Origin: Bradyrhizobium roseum
GTDB lineage: Bacteria > Pseudomonadota > Alphaproteobacteria > Rhizobiales > Xanthobacteraceae
Direction: 5' to 3'
DNA: 64,000 nt
NCBI RefSeq assembly: GCF_030413175.1
Contig: NZ_CP129212.1
Span: 372,001 to 436,000 of the forward strand
The translations under genes were made by a program, and so were the position numbers. Under the pieces are notes generated by a model, which saw only the letters and a list, made by a program, of their open reading frames with translations, was not told the origin of the DNA and searched no databases. Of this stretch, positions 52,039 through 62,738 are shown piece by piece (positions within the stretch are counted from its first letter, which is position 1; every line of letters begins with the position of its first letter).

Positions 52039-53411
52039 CCGCGAACCTTTTCGCCTTCATTTGCGGCCCACCATGGGCCAGAGTCGATCGGAGTGCCGTC
52101 TTTTCGGAACTCGACATAGAGCACCGGCTGGCTCGCGGTCGTCGCGAGAATGGATGCGACCTGGGAAGTCGTCCCCATGGTCGCGACCGGCTCTCCCGTA
52201 AGTACAAACTGGCCGATGTTTACCGAAATACGCTCCATCCCGGCGATCAGGACATGATACCCGCCCCCGGCATTGAGGATCAAGAGTTGTCCATAGCTGC
52301 GGAAGGGTCCAGCGTAAACAACCCAGCCGTCACACGGTGTTGTGACCTGAGAGCCGGCTTTTGCTGCCAAGGAAATGCCTTTATTTACGCCGCCGGCGCC
52401 GTCGGAACCGCCAAACTCGCGAATCTTGCGGCCGTTAACCGGAAGGGCAAACAGGCCCCGGGCGGAAGCGAAGGCGATGGCCGGGCTCAATCGGGCAGGA
52501 TCCTTCAACCCGCCCAGGTTGGGTTTGCCGGCCGGGGCAGCCGGAGCCCCCTGCAGGCTGGCGGTGGCCGCCGCCTTGGCCGCGCTCTTGAGGTCCTGCT
52601 CCATTTTTGTGATCAGCCCCTGCAGGCTCTCGACCTGTCGCGACAAGCCGATGGCGCGCGCGCCTTCGGCCTCGACGTCCTTTTCGATCGCGCTCTGCTT
52701 GCGCTGCCGCTCTTCCACCAATGCAGCCAGCCTGACCGAATCCTCTCTCAGCTTGTCGCGGTCGCGGGCCAGGATGTCGCGCTCGGTGGCGATGGTCTTG
52801 CGCAAATTGACGAGTTCGCCGAGGTCCGCGGCGAGTTTCTCCGCACGGCCGCGCAGTTCGGGCACGACCGATCCGAGCAGCATCGCGGTGCGCAGTGATT
52901 GCAGCGCGTCTTCGGGCCGCACGAAAAGGGCCGGCGGCGTGCGCCGTCCCGCGCGTTGCAGAGCCGCCAGCACCTCGACGATTTCGGCGCGGCGCGAATC
53001 GAGTGATGCCCGGACCTGCTGCTCGCGGCTGTCGAGCGGACGCAGGCGGCCCTCGGTCTCGCCGATGCGGGTCTCGACAACGCGCACCTGGGTGGCGATG
53101 TCGATCAGTTGCTGGTTCAGTTTGGAGCGGTCCTGGCCGATCGCCGCGATATCGGCCTTCAGTTTCTGCTGCAGTTCGGCTGCCTTGCGCTGCTGCTCGC
53201 GCGTGGCCTCCAGTTCCTCCTCGCGCTGCTTGATGGCCTCGGGGGAAATCACCGTTGCCTGCTGCGCGGGGGCGGCGGACTGCGCTATCGCCGTCGCTGG
53301 CGATGCGGCGGTGAAGCTTGCGCAAAGCAGCACGGCAAGCGCAGCCGGCGCCGGCCGCGGCAGGGCCCGGCTTGCGGCATCGAACGAGTGCATGTCCCGC
53401 GTTGAAGGCAT
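52035..53411 (-). CDS. envC: EnvC-like murein hydrolase activator with degenerate LytM domain
   Basis: A 458-residue periplasmic protein. Signal peptide to about residue 43, coiled-coil region about 55-280 (long stretches of Glu/Lys/Gln/Leu heptads, e.g. EELEATREQQRKAAELQQKL), then a C-terminal LytM/M23 domain (about 325-450). The zinc-site residues are replaced: the HxGxD-type motif reads VNKGISLAA and the HxH reads VEFRKDG. This matches EnvC, which lacks hydrolase activity and activates amidases at the septum. The ATG is at 53411. Confidence 0.9.
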   Translation of the reverse strand: MPSTRDMHSFDAASRALPRPAPAALAVLLCASFTAASPATAIAQSAAPAQQATVISPEAIKQREEELEATREQQRKAAELQQKLKADIAAIGQDRSKLNQQLIDIATQVRVVETRIGETEGRLRPLDSREQQVRASLDSRRAEIVEVLAALQRAGRRTPPALFVRPEDALQSLRTAMLLGSVVPELRGRAEKLAADLGELVNLRKTIATERDILARDRDKLREDSVRLAALVEERQRKQSAIEKDVEAEGARAIGLSRQVESLQGLITKMEQDLKSAAKAAATASLQGAPAAPAGKPNLGGLKDPARLSPAIAFASARGLFALPVNGRKIREFGGSDGAGGVNKGISLAAKAGSQVTTPCDGWVVYAGPFRSYGQLLILNAGGGYHVLIAGMERISVNIGQFVLTGEPVATMGTTSQVASILATTASQPVLYVEFRKDGTPIDSGPWWAANEGEKVRG

Positions 53412-53452
53412 CAGGGTCTTTTAGGCGCTATTCGCATTCGCGTCACCGTGCG

Positions 53453-53935
53453 TTACGCGCGGTGGTAGGGGTGTCCGGCCAGAATGGTGGCGGCCCGGTA
53501 AATCTGCTCGAGAAGCATGACGCGGACCATTTGATGCGGCCAGGTCGCCGAGCCGAACGCCACGCGAAGCCTAGCCCTGCGCTGCAATTCGGGCGAAAGT
53601 CCGTCGGCGCCGCCGATCGCGAAAATGGTGCTGGCGATCCCCTCGTCCCGCCATTGGCCGAGTTGCCGGGCGAAGGCCGCGCTGTCGATGCTCTTGCCGT
53701 GCTCGTCCAGTGCCACCAGCACCGATTTCTCCGGTATCGCCGCCGCGATCGCCGCGGCTTCCTCGGCGATCCGGGTCGCGGTGTCGCGCGCCCGGCTTTC
53801 CGGAATTTCATGAATCCCGAGGCCGCGAAAGCCGAGCTTGCGGCCGATATCCTCAAAACGCTCGCGATAACGTTCGGCCAGTTCCTGTTCCGGGCCCTGC
53901 TTCAGCCGGCCGATCGAGACCACGACAAGGCGCAT
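53453..53935 (-). CDS. rlmH: 23S rRNA (pseudouridine1915-N3)-methyltransferase RlmH
   Basis: A 160-residue SPOUT methyltransferase. FAIGGADGLSPEL (about residues 104-116) and the C-terminal HPYHRA are the SAM-binding knot motifs. RLVVVSIGRLK at the N-terminus is typical. Acts on 70S ribosomes, methylating pseudouridine 1915 in helix 69. Sits between rsfS and envC, matching the usual alphaproteobacterial order. Confidence 0.95.
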   Translation of the reverse strand: MRLVVVSIGRLKQGPEQELAERYRERFEDIGRKLGFRGLGIHEIPESRARDTATRIAEEAAAIAAAIPEKSVLVALDEHGKSIDSAAFARQLGQWRDEGIASTIFAIGGADGLSPELQRRARLRVAFGSATWPHQMVRVMLLEQIYRAATILAGHPYHRA

Positions 53936-53944
53936 GAATAGGGT

Positions 53945-53977
53945 TTCTGGCGTGCGGTTTCTTCTGGCGTGCGGTTT
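53945..53977. repeat. 17-bp-period tandem repeat upstream of rlmH
   Basis: TTCTGGCGTGCGGTTT occurs at 53945-53960 and 53962-53977, period 17, with a decayed third copy (CCGGCGTGCA) next to it. It occupies the short spacer between rsfS and rlmH. Confidence 0.6.
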
Positions 53978-54065
53978 TTACCGGCGTGCACTTTCCGGCA
54001 CGCGCGCTTCTCGCGCGCGTCAAACAGATTACATACGCCTCAGCCGATTCGCACCGGCCGAGAGT

Positions 54066-54524
54066 TCAGATCGCCGCCGCCGCCGGGTTCTGCGTCCACA
54101 ATCTCTCGAGATTGTAGAATTCCCGCACCTCGGGCCTGAACACGTGCACGACCACATCGCCGGAATCGATCAGCACCCAGTCGCAATTGGGCAAGCCCTC
54201 GACATGGATGTTCCTGATGCCGTTTTCCTTCAGGGCTTTGGTGACGTTTTCCGCGATCGCGCCGACGTGCCGGTTGGCCCGGCCTGACGTGACGATCATG
54301 TAGTCGGAAAAGGCGGATTTGCCGCGAAGGTCGATGGTGACCGTTTCTTCCGCCTTCATATCGTCGAGGCGGGAGAGGATCATGTTCAGCGTCTTGTCGG
54401 CGTCGGGTTGCGCCTTCAAGGCCGCAGCTTCGGTCGATGTTTTACGCGGGGTCTTGGCGGACTTGCCAGGAGCCTTACTGCCGGCAGCCTTGCCAGTGGC
54501 CTTGGGTAAAACAGACTTGGACAA
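54066..54524 (-). CDS. rsfS: Ribosome silencing factor RsfS
   Basis: A 152-residue protein. The conserved core (about residues 45-145) has VTIDLRGKSAFSDYMIVTSGRANRHVGAIA and GLPNCDWVLIDSGDVVVHVFRPEVREFYNLERLW. A 40-residue Ala/Lys/Pro-rich extension precedes it. It binds L14 on the large subunit and blocks subunit joining in starvation. The start at 54524 is TTG with a weak SD; an ATG at 54383 would remove the extension. Follows nadD, the usual order. Confidence 0.9.
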   Translation of the reverse strand: MSKSVLPKATGKAAGSKAPGKSAKTPRKTSTEAAALKAQPDADKTLNMILSRLDDMKAEETVTIDLRGKSAFSDYMIVTSGRANRHVGAIAENVTKALKENGIRNIHVEGLPNCDWVLIDSGDVVVHVFRPEVREFYNLERLWTQNPAAAAI

Positions 54525-54659
54525 TACAGGTGTGGCCAGGGACCATTCCTTTCACTGTATCGCGAACGCCGAATCCCGGCGTCCGCCGACTATACTAGGC
54601 ATGTGGGGTTAATGGTTTCAATATTCCAGTGAATCCCACCTGCCGGTTCGATGAAATTG

Positions 54660-55289
54660 TCACTTCTCGGCCTTCCAGCTCCCGTCCGGGTTCCGCAGTC
54701 CCGTGGACGACAGGTTCAGTTTCATGCCGGTGAGGAAAACCCAGGCAGGCGTGCGTTGGTCGGCCAGCAGGGCCGCCTGATTTGCAGGTAACCGATAGCG
54801 CGCCAGGGCCTGTGCGGCCGGCGCGGCCAGGGCGCGAAAGCTTTGCGGCGGACGGTCGATCACGGCAATCGGCACCTCGGCGGCAATGCGCCGCCAGTTT
54901 TGCCAACGATGGAATTGCGCGAGATTGTCAGCGCCCATGATCCAGACGAAGTGCACGCCGGAAACGCGGCGGCGCAAATGGATGATCGTATCGACAGTGT
55001 ACCGGGTGCCGATGACAGCTTCGAGACAACTGATGTCGATGCGCGGATCGTCGGCGACCTCGCGCGCGGCGCGCGCGCGCTCGTCAAGGCCATGAAGCCG
55101 GCCGTTATCCTTCAGCGGATTGCCCGGCGTCAGCAGCCACCAGACGCGATCGAGTTTCAGCCGCTTCAGCGCAAACAGGCTGATGGCGCGATGCGCGGCG
55201 TGCGGCGGATTGAACGAGCCCCCGAGCAGGCCGATACGCATGCCGTTGGTATGGAAGGGAATCGCCTGCGCGGCGGTTTGCGATGGCAT
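54660..55289 (-). CDS. nadD: Nicotinate-nucleotide adenylyltransferase
   Basis: A 209-residue nucleotidyltransferase that adenylates nicotinate mononucleotide in NAD synthesis. [17 protein letters not shown] carries the HxGH-like site, here [24 protein letters not shown] (about 115-135) and LNLSSTGLR near the C-terminus (ISSTxLR-like) complete the signature. ATG at 55289 preferred; the frame continues to a TTG at 55310. Its 5' end lies 32 bases after the proA stop, so they are in one operon. Confidence 0.9.
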   Translation of the reverse strand: MPSQTAAQAIPFHTNGMRIGLLGGSFNPPHAAHRAISLFALKRLKLDRVWWLLTPGNPLKDNGRLHGLDERARAAREVADDPRIDISCLEAVIGTRYTVDTIIHLRRRVSGVHFVWIMGADNLAQFHRWQNWRRIAAEVPIAVIDRPPQSFRALAAPAAQALARYRLPANQAALLADQRTPAWVFLTGMKLNLSSTGLRNPDGSWKAEK

Positions 55290-55320
55290 CGATCGGGTCA
55301 CCGCGCGCAAGAGCTGGCGT

Positions 55321-56613
55321 TCACGGCCGCGTCTGTCCGGTGCCGTGAACGCGATATTTGAAACTCGTCAGCTGCTCGGCCCCCACAGGCCCGCGGGCGT
55401 GGAACTTGCCGGTGGCGATGCCGATCTCCGCGCCGAAGCCGAACTCGCCGCCGTCGGCGAACTGCGTCGAGGCGTTGTGCAGCACGATCGCGGAGTCGAC
55501 TTCGCTGAGGAATTTCCCGGCGGCCTTCGCATCCTCGGCGACGATCGCATCGGTGTGATGCGAGCCGTGATGTTGAATGTGGGCCAGCGCCGCGTCGAGG
55601 CCGTCGACGACTTTTGCCGAGATGATGGCGTCCTCATATTCGGTGTCCCAGTCCTCGTCGGAGGCGGGCTTGACGCGCGCATCGACCTTTTGCACGGCGT
55701 CGTCGCCGCGCACTTCGCAGCCGGCATCGATCAGCATCTCGACCAGCGGCTTCAGGTTCGCGGCAGCGCCAGCGCGATCCACCAGCAGGGTCTCGGCGGC
55801 GCCGCACACGCCGGGACGGCGCATCTTGGCATTGAGCACGATCTGCTTCGCCATTTCGAGATCGGCGGAGCGATCGACATAGACGTGGTTGACGCCTTCG
55901 AGGTGCGCGAACACCGGCACGCGGGCTTCCGCCTCGACGCGCGCAACGAGGCTCTTGCCGCCGCGCGGCACGATCACGTCGACGCCGCCGTTCAATCCCG
56001 TCAGCATCAGGCCGACGGCCGCGCGGTCGCGCGTCGGCACCAGCGTGATCGCGGCTTCCGGCAGGCCCGCCTCGCGCAGCCCCTGCACCAGGCAGTCATG
56101 GATCGCGCGGCAGGAACGGAAACTGTCGGAGCCGCCGCGCAGGATTACCGCATTGCCGGATTTCAGGCACAGCACGCCGGCGTCGGCGGCGACATTGGGA
56201 CGGCTCTCGAAGATCACGCCGATCACGCCGAGCGGCACCCGCACGCGCTCGATGGTCATGCCGTTCGGCCGCCGCCAGCTTTCGGTGACGGTACCGACCG
56301 GATCTGGAATCTGCCGCACGGTGGCGACGCCATCGGCCATCGCCTCGACGCGCGCGGGCGTCAGCGTCAGGCGGTCGATGAAGGCGGAGGTCGCGCCGGC
56401 GGCGCGGACGTCCGCGACGTCCTCGGCATTGGCCGCCAGGATCGCTGCCGCATTGGCGCGGATCGCCCGCTCGATCGCCTCCAGCGCCCGGTTCTTCTGC
56501 TCCGGCGGCGCCAGCGCCAGCACGCGCGCCGCAGCGCGCGCCTGGGCGGCGAGGTCGGTCATCAGAGCGGGCAGATCGGCGGTGCCGTCGATTGCCTTCA
56601 GGGGCGCGGTCAT
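55321..56613 (-). CDS. proA: Gamma-glutamyl phosphate reductase
   Basis: A 430-residue aldehyde-dehydrogenase-fold enzyme reducing glutamyl-5-phosphate in proline synthesis. The catalytic cysteine is in [16 protein letters not shown] (about residue 260). [21 protein letters not shown] (about 128-148) is characteristic. Between nadD and proB, consistent with the conserved obgE-proB-proA-nadD order. Confidence 0.96.
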   Translation of the reverse strand: MTAPLKAIDGTADLPALMTDLAAQARAAARVLALAPPEQKNRALEAIERAIRANAAAILAANAEDVADVRAAGATSAFIDRLTLTPARVEAMADGVATVRQIPDPVGTVTESWRRPNGMTIERVRVPLGVIGVIFESRPNVAADAGVLCLKSGNAVILRGGSDSFRSCRAIHDCLVQGLREAGLPEAAITLVPTRDRAAVGLMLTGLNGGVDVIVPRGGKSLVARVEAEARVPVFAHLEGVNHVYVDRSADLEMAKQIVLNAKMRRPGVCGAAETLLVDRAGAAANLKPLVEMLIDAGCEVRGDDAVQKVDARVKPASDEDWDTEYEDAIISAKVVDGLDAALAHIQHHGSHHTDAIVAEDAKAAGKFLSEVDSAIVLHNASTQFADGGEFGFGAEIGIATGKFHARGPVGAEQLTSFKYRVHGTGQTRP

Positions 56614-56729
56614 CGGATGTCTCGGGCTAAGTTAAGGCCATGTCCTAGCACGGAAATCCCGCTTTTGCGAGGTCCGGAACCGGCATGGCTGGCTGAGGGT
56701 ACCGTAAAATAGGCAGCTCGGCCAATGGC

Positions 56730-57872
56730 CTACTTGGCCGGGACAGCTCCGGCCGGACCCACCACCAGATCATCCCGGTGGATCATTTCCGCCCGCCCTG
56801 AGACGCCGAGGATCGCCATCACGTCCGGCGAGGAGCGGCCCTTGATCTTCTCGGCGTCCTCGGCGTCGTAGGCGACAAGGCCGCGGCCGATCTCGTGGGT
56901 ATCGGGGCCGCGTACCACCACGGCATCGCCGCGGGCGAACTGGCCGTCGATCCGGATCACCCCGGCCGGCAGCAGGCTTTTGCCGGCGCGAAGGGCGGCG
57001 ACCGCGCCGGCGTCGATGGTCAGCGTGCCCTTCGGCTCCAGCGAGCCCGCGATCCAGCGCTTTCGCGCGGTGACGGGGTTGGCGGGGGTCAGGAACCAGG
57101 TGCAGCGGCCGCCGTCTGAAATCGCCTGCAGCGGATGCTCGATCTTGCCGGACGCGATCAGCATATGCGTGCCCGACGTCGTCGCGATCTTCGCCGCCTC
57201 GATCTTGGTGAACATGCCGCCGCGCGACAGTTCGGATTCCGCCGCGCCCGCCATGCCCTCGATCTCCGAGGTGACGGATTCCACGATCGGAATCAGCTTT
57301 GCGTCGGGATTGGCGCCGGGCGGCGCGTCGTACAGACCATCGATGTCGGACAGCAGGATCAGCAGGTCGGCGCTCGCCATGGTGGCGACGCGGGCGGCGA
57401 GGCGGTCATTGTCGCCGTAGCGGATTTCGTTGGTGGCGACCGTGTCGTTCTCGTTGATCACGGGCACCGCGCGCCATTCCAAAAGCTTGGCGATGGTCGA
57501 GCGGGCGTTGAGATAGCGGCGGCGTTCCTCGGTGTCCTGCAGCGTCACCAGGATCTGTCCGGCGCCGATGCCGTGCGCCCCGAGCACTTCCGACCAGATC
57601 CGCGCCAGCGCGATTTGCCCCACCGCGGCAGCACCCTGGCTCTCTTCGAGCTTCAGCGGGCCGCGCGGCAGTTTCAAGCGGCTGCGCCCCAGCGCGATCG
57701 AGCCGGATGACACCACCAGGACGTCGCGGCCCTCGCCGTGCAGTTTGGCGATATCCGCCGCCAGCGCCGCCAGCCACGCCGAGCGTACTTCGCCGGCGTT
57801 CGAGTCGATCAGCAGCGAGGAGCCGACCTTGACGACGATGCGGCGGAAGTTTTTGAGCGCGGGGCGTTTCAT
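56730..57872 (-). CDS. proB: Glutamate 5-kinase
   Basis: A 380-residue kinase starting proline synthesis. Amino-acid-kinase domain (residues 1-260) with [48 protein letters not shown] (split over residues 150-172) and [14 protein letters not shown]-terminal PUA domain about 290-370 ([19 protein letters not shown]). Full-length two-domain form. Proline feedback is expected for the family. Confidence 0.96.
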   Translation of the reverse strand: MKRPALKNFRRIVVKVGSSLLIDSNAGEVRSAWLAALAADIAKLHGEGRDVLVVSSGSIALGRSRLKLPRGPLKLEESQGAAAVGQIALARIWSEVLGAHGIGAGQILVTLQDTEERRRYLNARSTIAKLLEWRAVPVINENDTVATNEIRYGDNDRLAARVATMASADLLILLSDIDGLYDAPPGANPDAKLIPIVESVTSEIEGMAGAAESELSRGGMFTKIEAAKIATTSGTHMLIASGKIEHPLQAISDGGRCTWFLTPANPVTARKRWIAGSLEPKGTLTIDAGAVAALRAGKSLLPAGVIRIDGQFARGDAVVVRGPDTHEIGRGLVAYDAEDAEKIKGRSSPDVMAILGVSGRAEMIHRDDLVVGPAGAVPAK

Positions 57873-57960
57873 GATGCGGTCGAATGGTCAGGGTGTTCGG
57901 AAGCAATACGCGCCGGTTCCGGTATTTGGAAGGGGCGGGCAGTGGAGACTTAACCGTGGT

Positions 57961-59106
<1,146 letters not shown>

Positions 59107-59126
59107 TTAACCGCGCCCGAGGGTCC

Positions 59127-59609
59127 TTATGAGACCGGCCGCCGCCGGACCAGAAACTTCTGCATGCCTTCCAGCACCAGCTCCTTGCGCTGGTTGAATA
59201 CCGTCGAGCGCAGCGTCACCACGCCGGTGCTGCGGCCGGGGACCAGTTCGGTCACTTCGAGCGCGGGATAGAGGGTGTCGCCGGCATAGACCGGCTTCAG
59301 GAACTTGCTCGACTGTTCGAGGAAGCCGACCAGCGATTCCTCGACGAGATAGGGGAACAGGCCGGCGCCGGGGGCGGTGTGCACCAGGGTCTGAAAACCG
59401 TGCGCGAGCAGGTCCGGCATGCCGCGGGCGCGGCAATATTCGACATCGTAATGGATCGGATGGGTATCGCCGCTCGCGGTCTGGAAGGCCGCGAATACCG
59501 CCGAGGTCTGGGTCCGGCTCGGGATCACGAAGCGTTCGCCGAGTGCGAAATCCTCGAACCAGCGCTGTTCGCTCACCATGCGATGTTGTGCGGGATCGAA
59601 GTCCGTCAT
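59127..59609 (-). CDS. MaoC family dehydratase
   Basis: A 160-residue hot-dog-fold protein. The hydratase motif is visible as ASGDTHPIHYDVEYCRARGMPDLLAHGFQ with the Asp-His pair at about residues 48-53 (shown here in pieces: SGDTHPIHYD, then DLLAHG). SRTQTSAVFAAF and KPVYAGDTLYPALEV follow the R-hydratase pattern. Likely enoyl-CoA hydratase or a mesaconyl-type dehydratase; the substrate is not decided. Convergent or independent of its neighbours. Confidence 0.88.
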   Translation of the reverse strand: MTDFDPAQHRMVSEQRWFEDFALGERFVIPSRTQTSAVFAAFQTASGDTHPIHYDVEYCRARGMPDLLAHGFQTLVHTAPGAGLFPYLVEESLVGFLEQSSKFLKPVYAGDTLYPALEVTELVPGRSTGVVTLRSTVFNQRKELVLEGMQKFLVRRRPVS

Positions 59610-59777
59610 GTCGGTTTCCTGCCGTTTCTTGTCGATGCGATCTACCGGTAACGCAGGGGCGGGGTTGCGGCAATTCGTTCAATTCGTCATGCCCGGGCTT
59701 GCCCCTTTCTCCCGCATCTTTACAACGTGCCGCACAAAAGACCTGACGAAGAAACCGCAGGAAACGCCGCTTCGCCC

Positions 59778-60692
59778 ATGACCCTGTTCGGCAAACTCTC
59801 CAGCTATGACGAGCGCTCGGCGCGGCTGGCCGGCATCGGCCTGATGCTGCTGTCGATCTTCATGTTCTCGTTCGGCGATGCGCTCGGCAAATTCCTGGTC
59901 GCGACCTATTCGGTCGGGCAATTGATGTGGCTGCGCGCCTGCGCGGCACTGCTGCTGCTGCTGCCGATCATCTGGCGACAGCGCGCTGAATTCTCCCGCA
60001 TCGAGCGGCCGTGGCTGCAACTGCTTCGCGTGCTGCTGTCGACGCTCGAAGTCGCGGCGTTCTTCCTGGCCACGGTCTACCTGCCGCTCGCCGACGTCAT
60101 CACCTATTACCTGGCCTCGCCGATCTTCGTCACCGCGCTATCAGGCATCGTGCTCGGCGAGCGCGTCGGCTGGCGGCGCTGGACCGCGATCCTGATCGGG
60201 TTTGGCGGCGTCCTGATCGCGCTGCGCCCGTCGACGCAGACCGTGAGCTGGCCGGCGATGATCGCGCTCGGCGGCAGCCTGTCGTTCGCGTTCCTGATGC
60301 TGATCACGCGCTCGCTGCGCGCGACGCCGGATATCGTGCTGACCACGACGCAATTCGGCGGCACGTTCCTGCTCGGCGCGCTGATGTCGCCGATCGGCTG
60401 GGTGACGCCGACGCTCGGCAGCCTCGGTCTGTTTGCGATCGCGGGCGTTACGTCGGTCGTCGCGCTGCTATGCATCAACCGGTCGCTGAAACTGGCGCCG
60501 GCCAGCGTCGTGGTGCCTTATCAATATTCGATGATCGTCTGGGCGGTCATTTTTGGGTTCGCGGTGTGGGGCGACGTACCGTCGCTCTCGACCATGATCG
60601 GCGCCGCCATCATCATCGGCGCCGGAATTTATATTTTCCTGCGCGAACAGCAGCTCGGGCGCGAGGAAGCGGTCGTCAATCCGCCGGCGTGA
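59778..60692 (+). CDS. DMT-family (EamA) transporter
   Basis: A 304-residue membrane protein with ten hydrophobic segments arranged as two EamA repeats (about residues 18-150 and 160-290). LMLLSIFMFSFGDALGKFLVA opens the first; the second starts near SWPAMIALGGSLSFAFLML. Drug/metabolite exporter superfamily; substrate unknown. ATG at 59778 used; a GTG at 59727 would add 17 mostly polar residues, so the start is uncertain. Confidence 0.88.
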   Translation: MTLFGKLSSYDERSARLAGIGLMLLSIFMFSFGDALGKFLVATYSVGQLMWLRACAALLLLLPIIWRQRAEFSRIERPWLQLLRVLLSTLEVAAFFLATVYLPLADVITYYLASPIFVTALSGIVLGERVGWRRWTAILIGFGGVLIALRPSTQTVSWPAMIALGGSLSFAFLMLITRSLRATPDIVLTTTQFGGTFLLGALMSPIGWVTPTLGSLGLFAIAGVTSVVALLCINRSLKLAPASVVVPYQYSMIVWAVIFGFAVWGDVPSLSTMIGAAIIIGAGIYIFLREQQLGREEAVVNPPA

Positions 60693-60703
60693 GTTGCTTA
60701 CTC

Positions 60704-60864
60704 ATCCTCCCCTGGAGGGGGAGGATCGGTTCGCATGCAATGCGAACCGAGGTGGGGTGAAAGTCTCTCCACGTCCAACAGAGCATGCGTGGATAGTCTG
60801 TCACCCCGCCCCGTCTCGCATTCGCTTCGCGAACGCGAGACGACCCGCCCCCTCAAGGGGCGGG
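60704..60864. repeat. Composite palindromic repeat (about 160 bp) between convergent genes
   Basis: At least four stems: ATCCTCCCC/GGGGAGGAT (60704-60726), GGTTCGCAT-GCA-ATGCGAACC (60728-60748), GTGGGGTGA pairing with TCACCCCGC near 60801, and CCCGCCCC/GGGGCGGG (60844-60864), plus TCTCGC/GCGAGA in between. It fills the gap between the EamA gene and the convergent acetyltransferase gene and may end both transcripts. Confidence 0.75.
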
Positions 60865-60876
60865 TGAAGAAAGAGG

Positions 60877-61479
60877 CTACCGCTCCCGCCGCGTCGAAAT
60901 CCCCCAGTTTTTCAGCGACGACCACACCCCGCGGGTGAGGCGGAAGCAGTCGACCGGGGTCGAGGATCCCAGCGCCTCGAAGCGGTGCAGCTCGACGCCG
61001 CTCCATTGGAAGCCGCATTTCTCCAGAATGTTGCGCGAGGCGGGATTGGCGACGCGGGCGCCGGCAATCAGGTGCTCGGCCTCGGATTCCTCGAAGAAGA
61101 AATCGATCGCGGCGCGCGCAGCCTCGGTGCCAAAACCCTGGCCCCAATGCGCGATGCCGAGCCAGTAGCCGAGTTCCGGCGCGTCCGGCGTCGTGCGGTC
61201 GATGCCGACCAGGCCGAGCGGTGAATGGTTCTGCTCGATCAGGAACACGGTCTCGCGGCCGTCGGCGGCCGCAGCGCGCACGAACTCGGCCGCGTGGTCC
61301 TGTGAATAGGGGTGCGGCAGGCGGCGGGTGTTTTCCGCAATGCGGCGATCGTTGGCGAGCTGTGCGATCGCCGGGACGTCGGCGAGCGTCGGCCGGCGCA
61401 GCGTCAGGCGTTCGGTCTCGAGGACGCAGTTCCTCGCGTCGCGCGAGGCCGGTGCTGAGATCGGGAAGTCCTGCAACAT
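60877..61479 (-). CDS. GNAT acetyltransferase, RimJ-like
   Basis: A 200-residue GNAT protein of the RimJ/RimL type (Acetyltransf_3). LETERLTLRRPTLADVPAIAQL near residue 20, ELGYWLGIAHWGQGFGTEAARAAI (about 105-128) with the acetyl-CoA loop, and NPASRNILEKCGF are typical. Substrate unknown. ATG at 61479 with AGGAG upstream; the frame extends to 61569 but without conserved content. It follows rpmA after its terminator; in other rhizobia GNAT genes are also found in this spot between rpmA and obgE. Confidence 0.88.
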   Translation of the reverse strand: MLQDFPISAPASRDARNCVLETERLTLRRPTLADVPAIAQLANDRRIAENTRRLPHPYSQDHAAEFVRAAAADGRETVFLIEQNHSPLGLVGIDRTTPDAPELGYWLGIAHWGQGFGTEAARAAIDFFFEESEAEHLIAGARVANPASRNILEKCGFQWSGVELHRFEALGSSTPVDCFRLTRGVWSSLKNWGISTRRER

Positions 61480-61510
61480 ATCGGGCTCCTGATTGCGAAA
61501 ATGCGCAAAT

Positions 61511-61541
61511 GAAAAGGGGAGGCCGGTTTCCCGCCTCCCCT
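61511..61541 (-). terminator. rplU-rpmA terminator
   Basis: AGGGGAGGC (61515-61523) pairs with GCCTCCCCT (61533-61541); on the minus strand the stem is followed by TTTTC. It lies about 60 bases after the rpmA stop and just before the acetyltransferase start. Confidence 0.78.
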
Positions 61542-61601
61542 GGAGCCCATTTTGACTCCGCCGGTTCAACAGGACCCGGCGGACTGAGATGTGTCCACCG
61601 A

Positions 61602-61871
61602 CTATTCGGCCGCTTCCGCCATCGGGACTACCGATACGAATGTGCGGCCGTTTGCTTTTGCACGGAATTCGACATGACCTTCGACCTTGGCAAACAGAGT
61701 ATGGTCGGTGCCCATGCCCACATTAAGGCCGGGATGCCACGTTGTGCCGCGCTGACGCGCGATGATGTTGCCGGGAATCACGTGCTCGCCGCCATAGGCC
61801 TTGATGCCCAGGCGCTTGCCCGCTGAATCGCGACCGTTTCGCGATGAACCGCCTGCTTTTTTGTGAGCCAT
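61602..61871 (-). CDS. rpmA: 50S ribosomal protein L27
   Basis: An 89-residue ribosomal protein. [22 protein letters not shown] at the N-terminus and [21 protein letters not shown] in the middle are the L27 signature (each shown in part). The N-terminus reaches the peptidyl-transferase centre. No removable N-terminal extension is present. Ninety-two bases after rplU; one transcript. Confidence 0.98.
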   Translation of the reverse strand: MAHKKAGGSSRNGRDSAGKRLGIKAYGGEHVIPGNIIARQRGTTWHPGLNVGMGTDHTLFAKVEGHVEFRAKANGRTFVSVVPMAEAAE

Positions 61872-61963
61872 GGCCCGTCTCCGACTTCGCTAAATTCTAA
61901 TTTCACTTCTCATCACGAATCAACTTTTCGTTGAAACGTGCCGTTGCTGCACCGCACGTCGCC

Positions 61964-62341
61964 TCAGGCGGCGGGGGCTGCTGCGACCGCTTTTTCCCGC
62001 TTCGGCCGTGGGCCGACGGAGGGCTTGGCGTTATCGGTCAGGATCTCGGTGATGCGAAGCACCGTGATCTCGTCGCGATAGCCGCGCTTGCGGCGCGAAT
62101 TCTTGCGGCGGCGCTTCTTGAACGCGATCACCTTGGGGCCGCGCTTGTGGTCCAGCACTTCGGCGGCAACCGTGGCGCCTGCCACCGTCGGCACGCCCAG
62201 CACCGGCGTGTCACCGCCGACCACCAGAACTTCGCCAAGCTGCACGATCGTGCCGACATCGCCGGCGATCTTGCCTACCTCGAGCACATCATCCGGAGCG
62301 ACGCGGTATTGCCGGCCGCCGGTTTTGATGACTGCGAACAT
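61964..62341 (-). CDS. rplU: 50S ribosomal protein L21
   Basis: A 125-residue L21. MFAVIKTGGRQYRVAPDDV and the basic loop KKRRRKNSRRKRGYRD are diagnostic. It has an Ala/Lys/Pro tail of about 20 residues (RPKREKAVAAAPAA) beyond the usual end, common in Rhizobiales. The ATG at 62341 is chosen over 62455 because it gives the canonical N-terminus. Confidence 0.97.
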   Translation of the reverse strand: MFAVIKTGGRQYRVAPDDVLEVGKIAGDVGTIVQLGEVLVVGGDTPVLGVPTVAGATVAAEVLDHKRGPKVIAFKKRRRKNSRRKRGYRDEITVLRITEILTDNAKPSVGPRPKREKAVAAAPAA

Positions 62342-62738
62342 CGTTGTTTTCCTTCGTGTTCGATCCCGGCCTCGGACATCTTCCCAACAGGGCGTGCCCG
62401 GGTCGGCTTTTTGGTCAGTCGTTATGGGTACGATTTTCGCACGGCCGGGGAGCAAGCCCCAAACAATTCGCGCAAAAACAAACAGCGCGAGAAATCCCGC
62501 GCCGGATGCCGGGACTTATAGCCGCAGAATGCGGTGAGTCAAGGTGAAATGGCCCAAAATGCCGCCCAAAATGAGGTATTTGGCCCGAAAACGGCTGGCG
62601 GCGAGACGCGGCTAGCCCCTAGGGGGCCATTTTGGGCCCTCCAACCGCTCTTCGCCACTCTCTACTCGCCCCTCCGATTGAAACCAATGGGTTCCCCGCC
62701 CGTTGTCGCCGGCAAAATCGGGCAGGGGTTGGACCAGC
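62342..62738. other. 397-base divergent spacer with GCCCAAAATG repeats
   Basis: No gene is seen. It must hold the rplU promoter and the ROK-gene promoter. GGCCCAAAATG (62551-62561) and CATTTTGGGCC (62628-62638) are an 11-bp inverted repeat; another direct GCCCAAAATG copy lies at 62564-62573. No tRNA cloverleaf was found. Confidence 0.55.
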
